Shown: positions 1 to 13,596, numbered from the stretch's first letter. The stretch: 64,000 bases of DNA from Cristatella mucedo (GCA_009760855.2 WPIO01000007.1:7630001-7694000), one strand, 5' to 3'. Numbers and translations are program-made. The notes: a model not told the origin generated them from the sequence alone.

Positions 1-560
1 CTTTGTGGGTCACCTTTGTGGGTGACCTGGCTGTATACCTTAATCAACCTGAAGCCACCTAAGCTGCTTCAACAAGGGAGACTCATGATCAAACCTGTGG
101 AATTTTCTAACTGGCCTTGCGTCGATATTCATCATGAGCCTAGTAGCTTTTATCAATAGCCAAGTCAAGCTTAAATTGCAATAACCTAACCGAGACAAAA
201 CCAGGGAGCTAGGTAAATTTTCATCCAAGCCACTGCGATAGACAGTCTCTAATCTAAAGTATGGAGACGAAATGCCTAGCTGGGAAGGCAAACTTCTTAA
301 CGAAAATTTTAAAATTTTGGCAGCTTTCACGGACGATTCATGAATTCACAGCATACGGTGATGGCATCACAACAGAATTTCCTACTAGAAAAGCAATGTC
401 TTCTACACAGGCCACGCACTTGGGGCTTCCCATGAGTGGCAGTTAAGTTTTTCATGGTGGTTCAGTTAAAGGAAATGGGCCAGAATCGAATACCTGCAGA
501 GCAAGCATTCAGATTATCAGTGGATGAGCAGATTCCGACGGTTTAAACAACAGATTCAAT
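1..560 (-). mobile_element. LINE-B fragment, reverse transcriptase C-terminal part (broken)
   Basis: Read on the minus strand, this matches the same stretch of the LINE-B copies at 13.6-15.1 kb and 26.5-27.2 kb. Shared landmarks include the segment meaning 'SSLVLSRL' (near 215), the RT segment around 400-450, and an exact shared run AGCAGATTCCGACGGTTT near 530. Frameshifts and stops break the frame and no YADD box survives. The 3' end is cut off by the window edge. It is an old, inactive copy. Confidence 0.75.
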
Positions 561-1394
561 ACAGTTGAATATTTTCAGAATTAAAGACTTAGCAGAGTCC
601 ATGGTCTCCAAGAACGAATCACTTACCAGTAGGTGGTACAGTGTAGCCACTCGCACTACAATGCGGTGGATCACGGATAATGTGAGATGCTGATGTGTGG
701 AGCCACACTTGTGGTCCGCTCAGGAAACCAAGGCGTGAATGTAACATCTAAAACCACAACAATTTCCATGAAGTTTACTTATGATCACGAGCCAGACAGT
801 GGTCAAACAGAGATTTTTCTAAAAAGCAGTCAATAATAGAGCCAGAGTTTTGGCCGGCTTGGCCACCCGACACGCCCGACACTTCTGGTTGACCCAAGTG
901 GGTCAGGTCCACTCGTTCCCTTTCCATCGAAGCTTAGCATGGATTGCAGAGATAATGTTCTGCATGTTAAAAAATATGGTAACAGGTACTTTAAATTGTA
1001 TGCGAAGCTTTTAAATTTTCAGGCAAGTCTACTAAAACATCTCCTGCAATTGATAGTGAATAATGAACCGGGCATCATTTTTATTTTCATTTTAAAAAGA
1101 AATGAATCTCTGCTCGGGCGCGTTGCAGATCGCTGCAAGAGAGGCAATAACTAACGGTTAATGGCATGCACGATATCTTATAAAGACAAGCAATCAGCCA
1201 CACGCAGCATAGTGCTTAGCCGCACATACAAACAGCTTACAAGGAGACAGTCATGGAAGACATGTACATGAAAGTTCGTGGAAAGATGAGCGAAACAGAT
1301 GCGTCTTTAGCTGACCGGAATGAGGCTAATTCCAAAGTAGGCAGTAGGTGATGACAGAAGCGAATTTCCCTCTTTCGGTGGACATGAACGTATG
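561..1394. other. Anonymous sequence with a short LINE-A 3' UTR remnant
   Basis: No gene is recognisable. Around 1120-1200 the phrase CGCTGCAAGAGAGGCAATAA resembles the 3' untranslated region of LINE-A on the minus strand (compare 55080-55110). The remainder shows nothing I can assign. Confidence 0.5.
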
Positions 1395-2870
1395 TAATAA
1401 TAAAAATAGTAATATTAATAAGAATGCATTTGATATATCGCCCTCAGAAAACTCAATCTCACTCTAGGCACTTTACATTTCCAGCAAAGGAAGGACAAGC
1501 TAACGGTTAGTAGCATCGTCCTCGTTAAACAACAAGAACAACATTTTTAGGAGTGACATGCACAGAATTGGCATGCAAGTTATGTTTGTGGCAGCATGCA
1601 GAGAGTCGGTGCACATAAGAACATCAAGGACGAATCGCAGAGATCTACTAAATGCTGTGATAAATAAATGCGTTTTTAGTTTATTTCTAAATGTGGAAAA
1701 GTTATTAGATGTCATGATGTAAGTTGGAATTGAGTTCCAGGCGGTGGGAGCATGCGAACTAAAGGTATGTTCTCCAAAATATTTGAGGTTGGTACGAGGT
1801 TTAAGTAATAATTAGATTACGAAAAGCGGGTAGTACGAAGTTCGCCCTGGTGGGGAGTAGATCGGATAGGTAGGCTGGAGTCAAAGAATGAAAAAACCTC
1901 TATAAGTGAGATACAAAACCTTGAAGTCGATGCGTTGCTTGACTGGTAGCCAGTGCAGGTCGGCGAGAAACGGTATGATGTGGTAAGTGCAACGCACAAG
2001 ATAGACAAGCCTAGCTGCAGAGTTTTGCCATGACTTTAAGTGCCTGAGTGCACAGGCCGGTAGACCAGCAAGCAATGAGTTACAGTAGTCGAGACGGGAT
2101 GTAACTAATGCATGGACCAATTTAGATGTGGTATCCCTGCCTAAACGTTCCCGAATTTTTGCAGTTATTTAGCTGAAAGTTGGCAGGTTTGACGGCAAAG
2201 CTAACGTGGTCATCTAATGAGAGGTCACCTTAGAACTTGATACCTAGATTTTGTGCACATTCAACAGGCGATGTGCTAGCATAGCCGATTTTGAGCTTAA
2301 GCCTTTCTAATTTCTAAATCACACTTGGTTTGCTCATAGTTAGTAGGTTGGTTTTTATCATCACTAAATTTAGGAAATTTTGCTGCCATTCATGTCAAGA
2401 TGTCATTAATACATGTAGCAGGGAAGTTGAGAGAGTTCGACGTTCTAGAATGCTGGGTGGCATCAAAGCTAATGTACAACTGAGTGTCATCTGCATAGAA
2501 ATGAAAGCTTAGATTGTGCTTGGCAATCACAACGGTCACAGGGAGGGTATAAACCGTAAAAAAACGGTACCTAGCGAAACTCCCTGCAAAACCCATATTT
2601 TAGATGTTCATCAAATGATCTTCGCCCATTCACATCAATTTTCTGGAGTCCTCCTATGAGATAGAAACCAAACCGTTGCAGTGCATTGCCAGTGATGCCC
2701 AGGCGAGATGAGAGGCGCTCAAGAAGGAGTTGGTGATCGATGGTATCAAAAGCTGCCGAAAGATTGAGCGAAACAAGCAGAGATACTCTACCCATGTCTG
2801 CATTCATAAGTAGGTCATTATGCACCAGAAGTAATGCTGATTCTGGAGTGATGACTTTATTACTAGATTA
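1395..2870 (-). mobile_element. LINE-A copy, RT C-terminal half plus 3' end (broken)
   Basis: On the minus strand the order is: RT core segment with '[17 protein letters not shown]' (about 2790-2700), a YADD-type polymerase box inside 'FHFYADDTQLY' (about 2500), the C-terminal 'SRLDYCNSLLAGLP' region (about 2090), and a 3' UTR ending at a short ATT-rich tail near 1395-1430. Several frameshifts split the frame. No endonuclease or ORF1 is visible, so the copy is 5'-truncated. CR1/L2-group assignment is by resemblance of these RT motifs. Confidence 0.85.
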
Positions 2871-5800
2871 CTTAAAGATTTCAATTTAGTGCGAGGAGCT
2901 TGAAAAGGGGGAGGCTAGAGGTGCGAGAGCTCAACAGAGAAGCCACAAGGTTGGATAGGTCAAGGTTAGAGGTCGGATAGCTAAAGGTTGGAGGTCGGAT
3001 AGGCCCAGCTGCATGTGCAACTAAGCGAATCGTTCTGTAAGAGAGAGCGAGAACCTTGGACGTTGCTTCCATGCGTGACAGGGAGCTAGTGAAACTTAGA
3101 TGCAATTGGTGCGATGTGGCAGCCGCTAGACTTATAACTTCGACAGCCTGGATTCCAGGCTCATAATTGATGGGACCTCTGTTCCAACACAGTCACTCAG
3201 CCTCAGAAAACCTTCCGCCGGTGACTGCTCTCGGTGCGTCAAGGCCCGAAAAGGTACGGCAATGTCCGTGGAAAACCAATGTCTGACACCATTGACAAAA
3301 TAATCTTCCTCTTCATTTCATCGACGCATGTCATACCTGTGGAAGAAATGAAAATATGCAATCTCATCGGTGGGGCAATAACGTGACAAAACAATATCAA
3401 GTGCAAAACAATATCAATAGCAGCTACGACATGCTACTTTGAGCACCAATTTTAGGGCCTACGATTGGTAACCACTCTCCTTCAGCGCTACTTACTCTTA
3501 CAGCGAGACGCGAGATATACAGCGTGCGTCTAGTGTTTCTTCATCGACACAGTAAACTGTTTGCTGGGCGTCAGCCTGCATTTAAGCGACCAAAAATATT
3601 TAGCTAGCTTCAGACAAGGTCAATCACCTCAATAGCAATTTAGGCTACTCGAAGAGCTTTCTCAGCTTGACGCATTCAAGGTTTTATTTTCAGCAGTTGA
3701 TTCTGTAGAGATTCAGGCATTCTGGGAAAAAGAGCCCTAGTAGCGGCCACACCTCTGAGCTGGTAGCAAACAATGTTCGGGCCTATAGCGGCTCTCTCTG
3801 CCCTCCTCAACTCGAGTGAAGCTCCAAGCAGGGATGGCTGAAGTTCCATTGCTCAATTAGTTTGGCTAAATAGGGAATATTTCCTACAAGCAAGCCAACA
3901 CCTACTTACTTGGCTTGAATTAGCCAGCAGTCAATGGTGTCAAAATAAGCAGGTCAAACATTGCATGCCGATCTGAAGGATTATTGTAAACCTAAATAAT
4001 TGAATTAAAGACTTAAACGGAGAGTGATCAGAAAGAAATGTTGTTATGGCATCTTTGGCCTGTGCTCCAAATAACGACCCAATTCAAAGAGATACCGGAC
4101 GTACGCTTACAGGTATTAATTCATTTGACAAAAAATCGCTTCAACTTCTATCCTATTACGTCAGACCATAAGTAAATTGGTCTTAACCAAGGTTGCGTTG
4201 AATTAAACTTTAAAATTTTATATTTTCTACAGTTTTAATTTGCCCCATCAGCTAGAGCTTCGTATACAGTTTGCAGGTGCAAGGAAAATACAGGGAAATA
4301 GTGGTATTCGCAAAAACAAGATTAGAAATACAAATGTATTGTTGCAGTTTCTCCAATAACTCCTGCTCCACCGAAACGGCACTCGTCGTGATATTACCCC
4401 GACCCAACGCGAGTCCAATACAGGTGAAGCTTATGTCTCGAAGCATGACTAGTAAGTCCTTTTATTGTGCCTGCCTCGATATAGGCAGACATGCCGAAGG
4501 TAGCAGAGCAGGGTAACAAAAAAGAGCCCATACTCGAATGAACAAAGTCCTTGACCTTCACTTGGAGAGATCAGTTTCGTAGCCTTAAAAAGGCTGGATG
4601 TTCACCCTACCAGCTGAAGGTGCAAGTGTCTTAAAAGCTGTAATTACTGAATGTTACATAAGTTGAGTCTTATGCCGTCTAACCAAAGATCATTGTATAA
4701 TCTATCCCTATCAATTAAAATTCAATAACCAAGGATAAAATTTCGGCAACCATAATCTTCTGATTTCGCATGCAAAATTTTTGCGCAGTCAAGCTTTAAT
4801 TGGTGAACTGACATAAAAAACCGATTCCTCCACATGTCCCGTGGTACTACGTAACAGGACAATCAAACAACTAGCTCAACTGTCTTCACTATCTCCAAGT
4901 AACAAGTGCAAGTGTGTGAATGCAAATAGTGGCACTACTCGATCCAGAAAAAATCAAATCGTGATGCTCAGTGATCTCATGAGCTACTCCTCCCACCAGG
5001 ATATAAAGGTAGCGGTATGGAGCCTGGCTCTCCATTGGCAATTCAGTCTGGCAAGCCAAGCTCAAAGAGAGGCTGAATTCTCTTGTCTTTATGTCAATGA
5101 TAGCGCCAGTGCCGACTCCATAAAGAGCTCCTATGATAAATCAATAACCGAGAAATCAATAAACGATGTGCGGCAAATGGTACTAAGGTGCTGGTTAACA
5201 CGCTGTATATTTCCAGGTCAAACCCACAGACGTGATGACAACCCGTTCTTGCACTATGCTCCGAAGACCCCTCAAAATGAAGTCCCTCACACCGATACGT
5301 GTGCCCACTGCTCTCGATTGCATTTGCCCTGCAATCTGACTAATGAGCGAAAGAGTACCTTGAATTCAAGGACTCAGAAAATATTCTGCCTTTAAGGCGC
5401 CAGTATCGTTGCTTACATTTTTGAAGATTTTACCAGATCACCAGTGTCAGAAGTTTCTCATCTAGCCGTGATAGATATTTGTTCTAGTACTCACACTGTG
5501 GCTCTACGGAACCATGTTACTCATTAGGAAGCCCAAAAAGCATTAACTCAAATGCAGCTTCTAGTGCGAAAAGAACTCCGAGTCGAAAACTGCCTGATTC
5601 TTGTTTTAAATCCATGACAAAACGTGGCATGCAAAAAGAAGCACTTCTGCATACAATTTCAGCACATTGTTTAATCTCCCTGTTTTTTCCAGTTTCTATC
5701 GAATCAGACAGATCCAAGATCTGCATGCATAAGACCATGATTGCCTTTTTATTGCGATCGTGTCAGGTAACTCTCCTCGAGTCCTACTCTATCTATGGGT

Positions 5801-6394
5801 TCCCTCGCAAGATGGGGTTTTGTTGCGATGTAATTGCGTGGTCTTAATGACGCTTGACTTTGGTTGTGCTGGTGGTCAATTTCAGCTCTCAAGAACTAGC
5901 AGACACACTTCCTCATGCATACGCATATTTAGACCAAGGAAAGCCTTCTCGGTTAGCTGGGTCACATATTAGCCGATTTCACAACATGTCGACTACCTGC
6001 CAACAATCATTGACCTGCTTGTCGGTAGGCGTAACCGGGTGGGGCTTCAGTCACTACGGCACCAATAGGGATATCGAACCTAACGTTTGAAGCTTACCCC
6101 TAGTGATTAATGCGGCCTGACTCTGCCAGACTGCTACCCTGAAATAGCCTGCCAAAATTAATGCACGATGAACGCCATGCTCGTATTTGCTTAGTTTGGT
6201 TCAGGCATTCCCCATCAGCGGCCAGACTGTCACGACGAGACAGAGAATGGTGGTGCATCTAGCCGAGTCCGACACTTAAGCCAATAGCACTTCTCTTTCG
6301 GGGGCTAAGAGCTACTGGAGAATCCTTTTCCATTGGGCATGTGCAAAATGGCAAGCTTCTACTACCTACAGATCTCAGGGTACCACTGCTTTGT
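2871..6394. other. Anonymous intergenic sequence, no gene recognised
   Basis: About 3.5 kb of mixed-composition DNA. It holds only short open frames without convincing starts, splice sites or protein-like composition. The longest (4841-5395, plus) begins at GTG, has no upstream ATG and matches nothing I know. I see no repeat family here that recurs elsewhere in the window. Confidence 0.5.
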
Positions 6395-6492
6395 AGTACC
6401 TGTAAAGTGCAAAGAAAGAGACTAGGCTCTATGAAGGCTCTATAAAGATGTATTTTTATTATTATCATTATTGTCATTATTATTATTATTTG
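6395..6492 (+). mobile_element. LINE-A-type 3' tail remnant
   Basis: The segment reads as the family tail (GTAAAGTGCAAAGAAAGAGA followed by a CTCTATAAAG-type block) and then an ATT-rich run to about 6492. It is a diverged version of the LINE-A 3' terminus, and no coding part is attached that I can recognise. Confidence 0.55.
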
Positions 6493-6889
6493 AAAATAAG
6501 TACCAATAAAAGTTCTGCCCTTAATCGAGGCTTTCTGTTTGACTTCATGAAAATTCTCGTCGGTCTTCGATTCTCATTCAATCATCAGCCATGAATGAAA
6601 TCAATCAGCCATGAATGCTGGTGCAAGGATTCACGACATTTCAATTACGTTTAGGTCTACCTGCACCAACACTAACAAGCTTACAGCTTATGCGAAACTC
6701 GGTACCTAGGCTTATCTCGTGTAGAATCTGCACGATCTATGGAAGTGCTGTTCCAGCCAAACTGACCTTTCACTTGACGAAGACAATAGCTCCACAGCCC
6801 AGTCTGCCTGATTTCAAATGGGTTGCATTGCTTAACTTCCGGCCTGCTTAAACAGGGATGCAGCATCCATATTAGTCCTTGCAGGCGCG

Positions 6890-7480
6890 CAATCTCATCT
6901 TGACTTCTACAACTCAATAAGCGCAGCGCTTCCATGCAGTGCAATTAGGTGATTGCAGTTTTACGCAAAATCATGGAACCAGGGCTTGGCTATCGAGAGC
7001 ATAAATGCTTCCACATTACACCACTCCCTACTGACCTGCACGGCTTTCCACCAAAAACCGGTTTGAATTTAAGATTTTCAGACTTGATTTTTGGTCACTT
7101 CTTACTCATTCCCCAGAGTATCTATAAGAACTACTTCCCAATCATTTTAGGCATTGTACCGCCCGCTTCTGACTCGAATCGTTAAGGTATTGCTTTAAAC
7201 CGCCTTAAATCCTCTGGAGACCGTGACCTTAGTTCGTATGCTCCAAAAGTCTGCAACTCACTCCTGCCTGAACTAATGGTATTTTCTTTCTGAGCATCTA
7301 AAAGCAGATGCTAATAAGCGCCTTTATTTCTTTCAGAATTTTGTCTCTCAAGTGAAATCGCCTTTTGAGTGCTTAAGTGTGCTTACGCAGTGCATTTTTT
7401 CCCCAATCATTTCGGCATTTTTTATTTCAATCATATTAAAGTGCCTGGAAATAGACTTTGTTCTATGAGGAACCTTTGCA
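6890..7480 (+). mobile_element. LINE-A fragment, RT C-terminus to 3' end (degraded)
   Basis: Aligns by eye with the good copy at 58.8-59.5 kb. It has the 'ATTAGGTGATTGCAG' block, the 'CCACATTACACCACTCC' block (about 7010), the 'GGAGACCGTGACCTTAGTTCG' block (about 7215), and a decayed terminal motif AAAGTGCCTGGAAATAGA near 7440. Internal deletions and stops are present. Confidence 0.65.
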
Positions 7481-7484
7481 AGTG

Positions 7485-8290
7485 TCGTTCTTGACATCAG
7501 CTCCACAATCACGTCTGCTTACTTTCAGCTACATAACAGTGCTAAAATTAGCGCTTATTTATACTGGGATACCCCATCGAAATTGGTCGATGCATTTTTG
7601 ACATCCCGTCGTGACTACTAGAACTTGCGGCTTGCTGGCCTTCTGGCTTGTGCCTTCAGGCACTTACAGCTAGTGCGACACTCTGCAGCTATGCTTGTCT
7701 GTCCTGAGTAGCACAGTTGCCACATCTCACCGCTTCTCGCCGACCTGCAGTGGCTCTCAGTCAAGCAAAGCATCGACTTCCAGGTTTTTTCACTCACTTT
7801 TATGTCCCTTCATTCTTAGCCTCCTGCCTACATATCAGATCAAATTCCCCACCAGGCTAAGCTTCATCAAACCCACTTTTCGGAATCTAACTGCTTACCC
7901 CATACGTCGTAAAAACCTCAAATCTTTTGGAGACCGTGCCTTTAGTTCGTATGCTTCCAAAGCCTAGAACTCACTCCCAACGTGCGTCACGACATCTCCT
8001 GACTTGTCCACATTTAAAAAGAAACTCAAAACGCATCTATTAACCACAGCATTTATTGGATCCCTGTGATTGAACCTAATCTGATTATGGGTGCTGACAC
8101 TGTGCATGACTCTACTAACCGTACGTGCATGCTGACCCTATGCATGTCTATTCTTGTTTTCTATCGAGCATGCTACTATTAACCATTCGATCGTACTTCT
8201 TTTAGAGCAAATTTAAAGTGCCTATAAAGAGATCGAGTATTCAGAGGGTGCTATATCCAATTTTTAAATATTTTTATTGTTTTTATCATT
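7485..8290 (+). mobile_element. LINE-A fragment, RT C-terminus plus 3' UTR
   Basis: Starts within the 'ATCAGCTCCACAATCA' part of the RT region and runs through 'TTAGTTCGTATGCTTCCAAA' (about 7940) to the 3' UTR with the repeated 'CATGCTGACC' phrases and a terminal 'AAAGTGCCTATAAAGAGA' motif (about 8215). The frame is broken. It lies directly downstream of another copy in the same orientation. Confidence 0.75.
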
Positions 8291-8324
8291 CTTATCTGTT
8301 ATTAAAATCACTACTTCCGCATTA

Positions 8325-8725
8325 AAACACTGCTAACCAGTCTCCACTGGCTTCCTATCAAGCAGAGAATCGACTTCGAGATCGTGTCGCTCATCTTTAG
8401 ATCCTCCATTCTATTGTTCCGGTTTTGTTTGTCTGAATTAGTGTCACTTCACTCCTCCAGCGCAGAGAGTCTCTCTCTTTTGGCTCTAGGTGATTACTTT
8501 TGGTCCTAACTAATTTCAAATCCCCCCGGAGACCGTACCTTGAGATACTATACTTCCCAAGCTTGGAATTCTATGCAGACTGACACCAAGTCATCCGATT
8601 TGGCAACATTCAAAGATATGCTGAAAACCCACCTGCTCCTCACAGCTGTTTCGCTGCATGAAATTCAATCATTTTTCTGCATGATTTTTTTTATGACACT
8701 GCACGTCGCGTCTGAGGTCAGCAGC
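8325..8725 (+). mobile_element. LINE-A-related fragment
   Basis: Contains the 'CACTGGCTTCCTATCAAGCA' and 'AAGCTTGGAATTCTATGCAG' blocks equivalent to the C-terminal region of LINE-A, but it is more diverged than its neighbour. A short open frame (8540-8752) covers the last part. It is the third same-orientation LINE fragment in this stretch. Confidence 0.6.
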
Positions 8726-8794
8726 GAAATGTTGTTGCGTACTGACGAGTGAACCTGTTTTATTTACAGTACGCTTTGTTTGCTCATGAAGGAT

Positions 8795-9241
8795 TAAGGG
8801 ATTTTACCTAGCTGAACTGCTGCTCCAGTTTCAGCCTCTTCGTGCCCTCAGGTTCTGACGGACAATAAATTAGTCTTTTCATTCCTCCGCTTACAGACCG
8901 TTGGCGAGAGAACCTTTAGCTCTGCAGGTCCTAGACTGTGGAACTCGCTTCCACAATTCTTACGCAACGACAATTACTATCCTGCTGCCGACTATGGCTC
9001 ATCCTTTTCAGTGGTCCTGAGCTGCTACTTTCATGTTACTCACCACCTCAACTACTCTCCTGACTCTGCTATGATTCCCACATTCTCTTTATTGCGTGAG
9101 ATGAAATCTATCGGCTACCGAATGCGTACCGAAAGCTGCTTAGGCTGTGAGTTCGCTATTCAAAACTTTTCTGCGTAACACCCACATAGTCTTTGTAGCT
9201 TTGTGGAGTTACAGACGGAGTTACATTACATAACATTACTA
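8795..9241 (+). mobile_element. LINE-B 3' portion with pentamer-type tail
   Basis: Matches the C-terminal tail and 3' UTR of LINE-B. It has 'AGCTGAACTGCTGCTCCAGT', then 'GACTGTGGAACTCGCTTCCA' and 'CGACTATGGCTCATCCTTTT', and ends 'GGAGTTACATTACATAACAT', a decayed TTACA-type tail. Coding capacity is limited to short broken segments. Confidence 0.75.
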
Positions 9242-10169
9242 AACGGTTGGGCTAAGCAGGAGCCTTGAGTATTCTGTGTGCTTTTGCACGCTTGCCTTAG
9301 CAGAGTAACTTACTTTTCAATAAACTTGACTTTTTGAGTGCCTCAATGTGTTCGGAGTTAGCTAGTCAATTCACCAATTCACTAACAATATTTCGAAGTT
9401 TAGACACCATCGCCTGCCCCAGCTGCGGTTCACAAAAGCTCTCGATCAGGTAGCATAACTCAATATCTTCACATTTTAAATTTGGCCTGCGTTTCTTGTT
9501 TCCTAGAGAACTGGCTTTTTGAACTTGGGATATTTAATAGAATCAACGCCGGAGTTCAACACTGGCGGCCAGGGGCGAGAACAAAGTTCGCTCATTTTTC
9601 ATCTGTCTAAAAACCTCAGTTGCTGAGGATTGTTTGTCTTGGATAATTGGAGATAATAAAAATAAGCAGACTCTCCGCTTATGGCTTCATCATAATGTGA
9701 CGTTCAGAAAAGCATCAAAGCAATGCATGATGGGGTATAGCCAGTGTATTAATGCACGGAGCAGGTGCACGCCTACGGAAGCGGAAGCAGTAGCTCCGCA
9801 CAGAAGTTATAGTAGCACGGGGGACTGCTGGTAGATAGTGGTGACCCGAATCGTTAGCTACGAGTGATGTCTCACCGTTGTATTCAGAATAATGTGAAAG
9901 ATTTTTTTCTACGACATCCACGAGATTCCCAGAATCTTTTCCGGGCACTTCACAACCGTGAGCTGCACGACGCGGAATAACCGAAAGCTATAGACAAGCC
10001 AGGTACAATGCGTATACAAGCATGGATGGAAAAGCAAGCAATAATGATCCTAGGGTCATGGCTTATAATTAATTCTGCTTATTGGCATGCACTAAATCAT
10101 TCTTCACAAGTAAGCATAAAGAAGCACACTGAAACGAGATGACTATGGTGGGGCTTAGGGAAAGCAGCA
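9242..10169. other. Anonymous sequence, nothing recognised
   Basis: No coding signal, repeat copy or structured RNA could be supported in this stretch. Confidence 0.4.
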
Positions 10170-10312
10170 ACGTTGTTTATTAAGCGTGATATTACTCACC
10201 ATTAAATCGCGTTCCCCTTTGCAGCAAATGTAAAGCACCTAGAAAGAGATTGAATTCTCTGATGGTGCTTTATCAAGTGCTTTAATATTATTGTTGTTAT
10301 TATTATCAATAA
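10170..10312 (+). mobile_element. LINE-A 3' terminus
   Basis: Only the last part of the element is present: 'GATATTACTCACCATTAAAT', then the conserved terminal block around 'AAAGCACCTAGAAAGAGATT', and an irregular ATT/GTT-rich tail ending about 10312. This is a very short 5'-truncated insertion. Confidence 0.75.
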
Positions 10313-13300
10313 GGCTTCTGTGATATACTTCCTAACTGAACTAATCAGTCTTAAAAAGTTTATTAGTGGGGAATAGAATGTGTGATATCGAGCAAGCACA
10401 TTTTGAGCCGTATCAAAGCGTGGCTGTTGTCCCAGAGGAATCCACTTCCGCCCAACTCGCCTGAATTTTATCGTTACCGCAGGTGCTAAATGATCTAAGC
10501 TGCCGCTCTCCCTGTCTGGTATACTTTCCTGGTTTCTTCGTAAACGCAGACAGAAAGGTACACAGAGACACTGCCGCCTCACTCTATAAATAATCTTGGG
10601 AGCTCTGACGACATTAATTTTACTTCTCTCACTTGACCACGTCACAACCCGAAGAGACCTACCACCTTGAATTTGTGATACAGTCTCAAAACACATACGC
10701 AACTAGAAAAACTCTACAACTCAATGACTCGTCTGCATACGAGATAACATGCTCAGGATGGATCTCGAACTCCTTGATTGAATCACTAGCTGACAGCCAT
10801 GATAGTCAGTGGGCTTTGTATTACAAGCATTCATTGCAATACGCTTTATCGACGGCCTACGCACCTAAGCCAATGACACTCTGCGTTTGAAATTGTGACT
10901 CTGCACTAGGCGTGACTGCTGCGGCAGAGGACAGATATGACGTAACCATCTATCGATCAGCAAATAAGATGAATTGGCGACGTCTGAAACGGTTTAACTC
11001 TAAAAACAAATTTCCGGTGCCTCTTTTTTATCGGCTATCAACTCGGTTCAGCTTTTTTAGCCCTTGAGAAGCCTAAGCTATTTGGGTTTTCCTCACTTTC
11101 AGTGAACGAGGTTTCACTGCTTCGAGACCGTGATGAGCACGTTCGTCACAGAAATGGCGAGTTGCTCTGTTGGCGTCCTAGCGTACTAATAGTTTTTCTT
11201 TTTGGTTAAGGATGCTCTGAAATTGGCAAATACTGTTACAAATGGGTGCCTATGCAAGTACTAAGGCACTTGTTTGTTGAAGCAGCTAGATTTGCTCAAT
11301 TGTGGAGCTCAATTGCTAACATTTTTCTAATGATCTACATTTTGCCAACATGTCTCTAATGATCTACAATCGGAGTTCACAAGCAGACAAATCGAGCTGA
11401 GTGGCTCTTTGCTGACTTGATGGGCTGTCTGATTTATAGGCTCATCCTAAGCTTGGGCTGGCTTTGCTCAATTTTTACCGTTCCGGTGACTCTATTAGTC
11501 ACACCAGCTCCATCCCGATCGCATAGTTACTGGCTCTTGAGTGAATACACAGTATACATAGACGAATACATGTATTGTGTTTAGCCACTAGGTGAAGCAT
11601 CTTTTAAGCAGGTCGGTATGTTCCTTCTGAGGCCTCCGAAATTGAAAAATTCGTAGAGGTCGCTTGAACTGGTAGGCGAGGGAAGATCTGCCCTTTCATG
11701 AGTGAAGTATTGCCGATACAGGTGACACCGTATATAGTTGGCCTGTGTAATGCATTTTCCTTTAGGCATGCTGACGATAAGCAATACCTTGGTCTCTTCA
11801 TCAAAAATTCCCTTATTTACTTCTGGTACACATATAGCTTGGAAATCTTACCTTTGCTAGCCTGGCCAGTATTTTCACACTAGTATACGAAGGGTACAGT
11901 CTTGTCTTCTCTTACCTGGTTTATTGGGAGTGTGTAGTCGTGACAAAGTTGAGCACAACTGTTTACTATCGGAACTACTACTAGTGATGTTGCCCTTCCA
12001 ATGTTGTCATGGGCTCCGACATACCTTTGTACTGAAGCCTCTTCAGCACTTCCTCTACTCGCGACAAGAGGGCGTATGCTATGGGCCTGCTTTTTATGAC
12101 TGCTCTATCCCAGGTCTTGAGAAGCACGTGGACCATGTAGTCGGCCATGATGCTGACAGTTTTTCATACCACTGAGCGGAATTTTTAACGGCTTTTGGAT
12201 GCTCCCACGAGTGCTGAGAAAGTGTATGACTCGCTGTCTTTCCCAGTCAAGCTACGAAGTAAAGCAGACCTGCCAACGTAAACCGCAACGGGAGGTCGGG
12301 CAGGCAGAGGTGTGTATCTACCTGTCAATGTAACAACGGCTTATGCCTCGCCACAATGAAGTGCAGCGGACCGGAATAGCTTGCAAGAAGCTTTAGTAGA
12401 TAGGATAGGACTGAAGCCGGACACTTTGTCAGCTGATTGAACGGTCTGCCGCCGAGCTGAACGAGGCACTAGTAACAGTGTACAGCTCCATCAATGTCGC
12501 CAAGTTGTTTACGAGTACATACTCGTGGTAGCCTTTAGGCAGGTCCACTCAAAACGACGTCCCCCTTCCCGTGGAGGCCGAAGGTGCATTAACGGCTCTG
12601 GTGCTCAGCTCGCCCGGCGGGGCGCCGCTTGGCTCTCTGTAAACAACTTTCGAGTACTCTCTTTAAAAAAATAGGTCACGCTGGCGTTTGGTGATCGGCA
12701 GAGTCCTTTTGAGTATGACGTAAGATGCACATCACCAGCAAGTCGCAATGCAGTCACCTATTCCGCTCACGTGAGCTTTGGTCACTTCATTCACTCTGCG
12801 CAATTCGTTGTTTGCAGCAAGCCGCAAGGACACGAGCAAAGATGGCAATATCAGTCGCTATTCCTTGAAAGTCACTACCTGCGCCGCACTGCGCATGTCA
12901 AAAGTTTTGGAAGCGGCACCTACTGCACCATCAAAAGCTTGTTTTCTGCAATCTATTATCTGCTAGCCGGCCAACCAAACAGTCACGCTACTAAAAACCA
13001 AACAGGAAACATCCGAGTAAGCCGCCTAGGCCCGGAGTCAGAGTTTACAGGGTCAGACGTAGACTCACTGCTACGCTTTGTATCGCTCGTGGGATAGCAA
13101 ACTCTCAGTGACTGTGGGCAGCTTTGGCAGACGGTGAGTTTCCAAAGCTGTTCACGGGTCGTTAAAGACTTGTGGCTCCTTTGGTGCGATGATATCCTCA
13201 GCATTTCGTAGACCTCCAGACCCAACTTAACTTGAAAATGGGCTACTTGTTTTCCTGCGGCATGCTGAGCACTGTCTCACAAAAACTCCAAGCGTCTGCA

Positions 13301-13590
13301 CATACTTATGTATGTTCTCTCTATCCTCATTCTGACCAGCGATGCCATTTCAGTCCAACATCAAGCGTAATGAAAGCCAAATGCGTCAAACACGAGCTCC
13401 GATGCAGGATGAGTGCCAGCAGTACCAGGGAGGCCAAAACGTGTGGCTTTCACCTAATAAACCCCGTCGTTCCCGTAGTGATTGTCACTATATTCAGACT
13501 CTGCACTCAATTGAAGCTCGAAAATTATTCGGCAGATGTTCGGGACCTAATGCGTCCGCAGCAGGTAACCTGTCTCCGTAGGTAAGGCGG
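10313..13590. other. Anonymous intergenic sequence
   Basis: No repeat family of this window and no convincing gene is visible across about 3.3 kb. One minus-strand 55-codon ATG ORF at 11981-12148 has protein-like composition and is discussed as a finding. Other open frames (for example 12771-13097) lack good starts or splice context. Confidence 0.45.
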
Positions 13591-13596
13591 GCATTA

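Noticed and set aside
4841-5395. 184-codon open frame on the plus strand
   Set aside because: Begins at GTG, has no nearby in-frame ATG or convincing splice acceptor, and matches no family I know. Kept as anonymous sequence.
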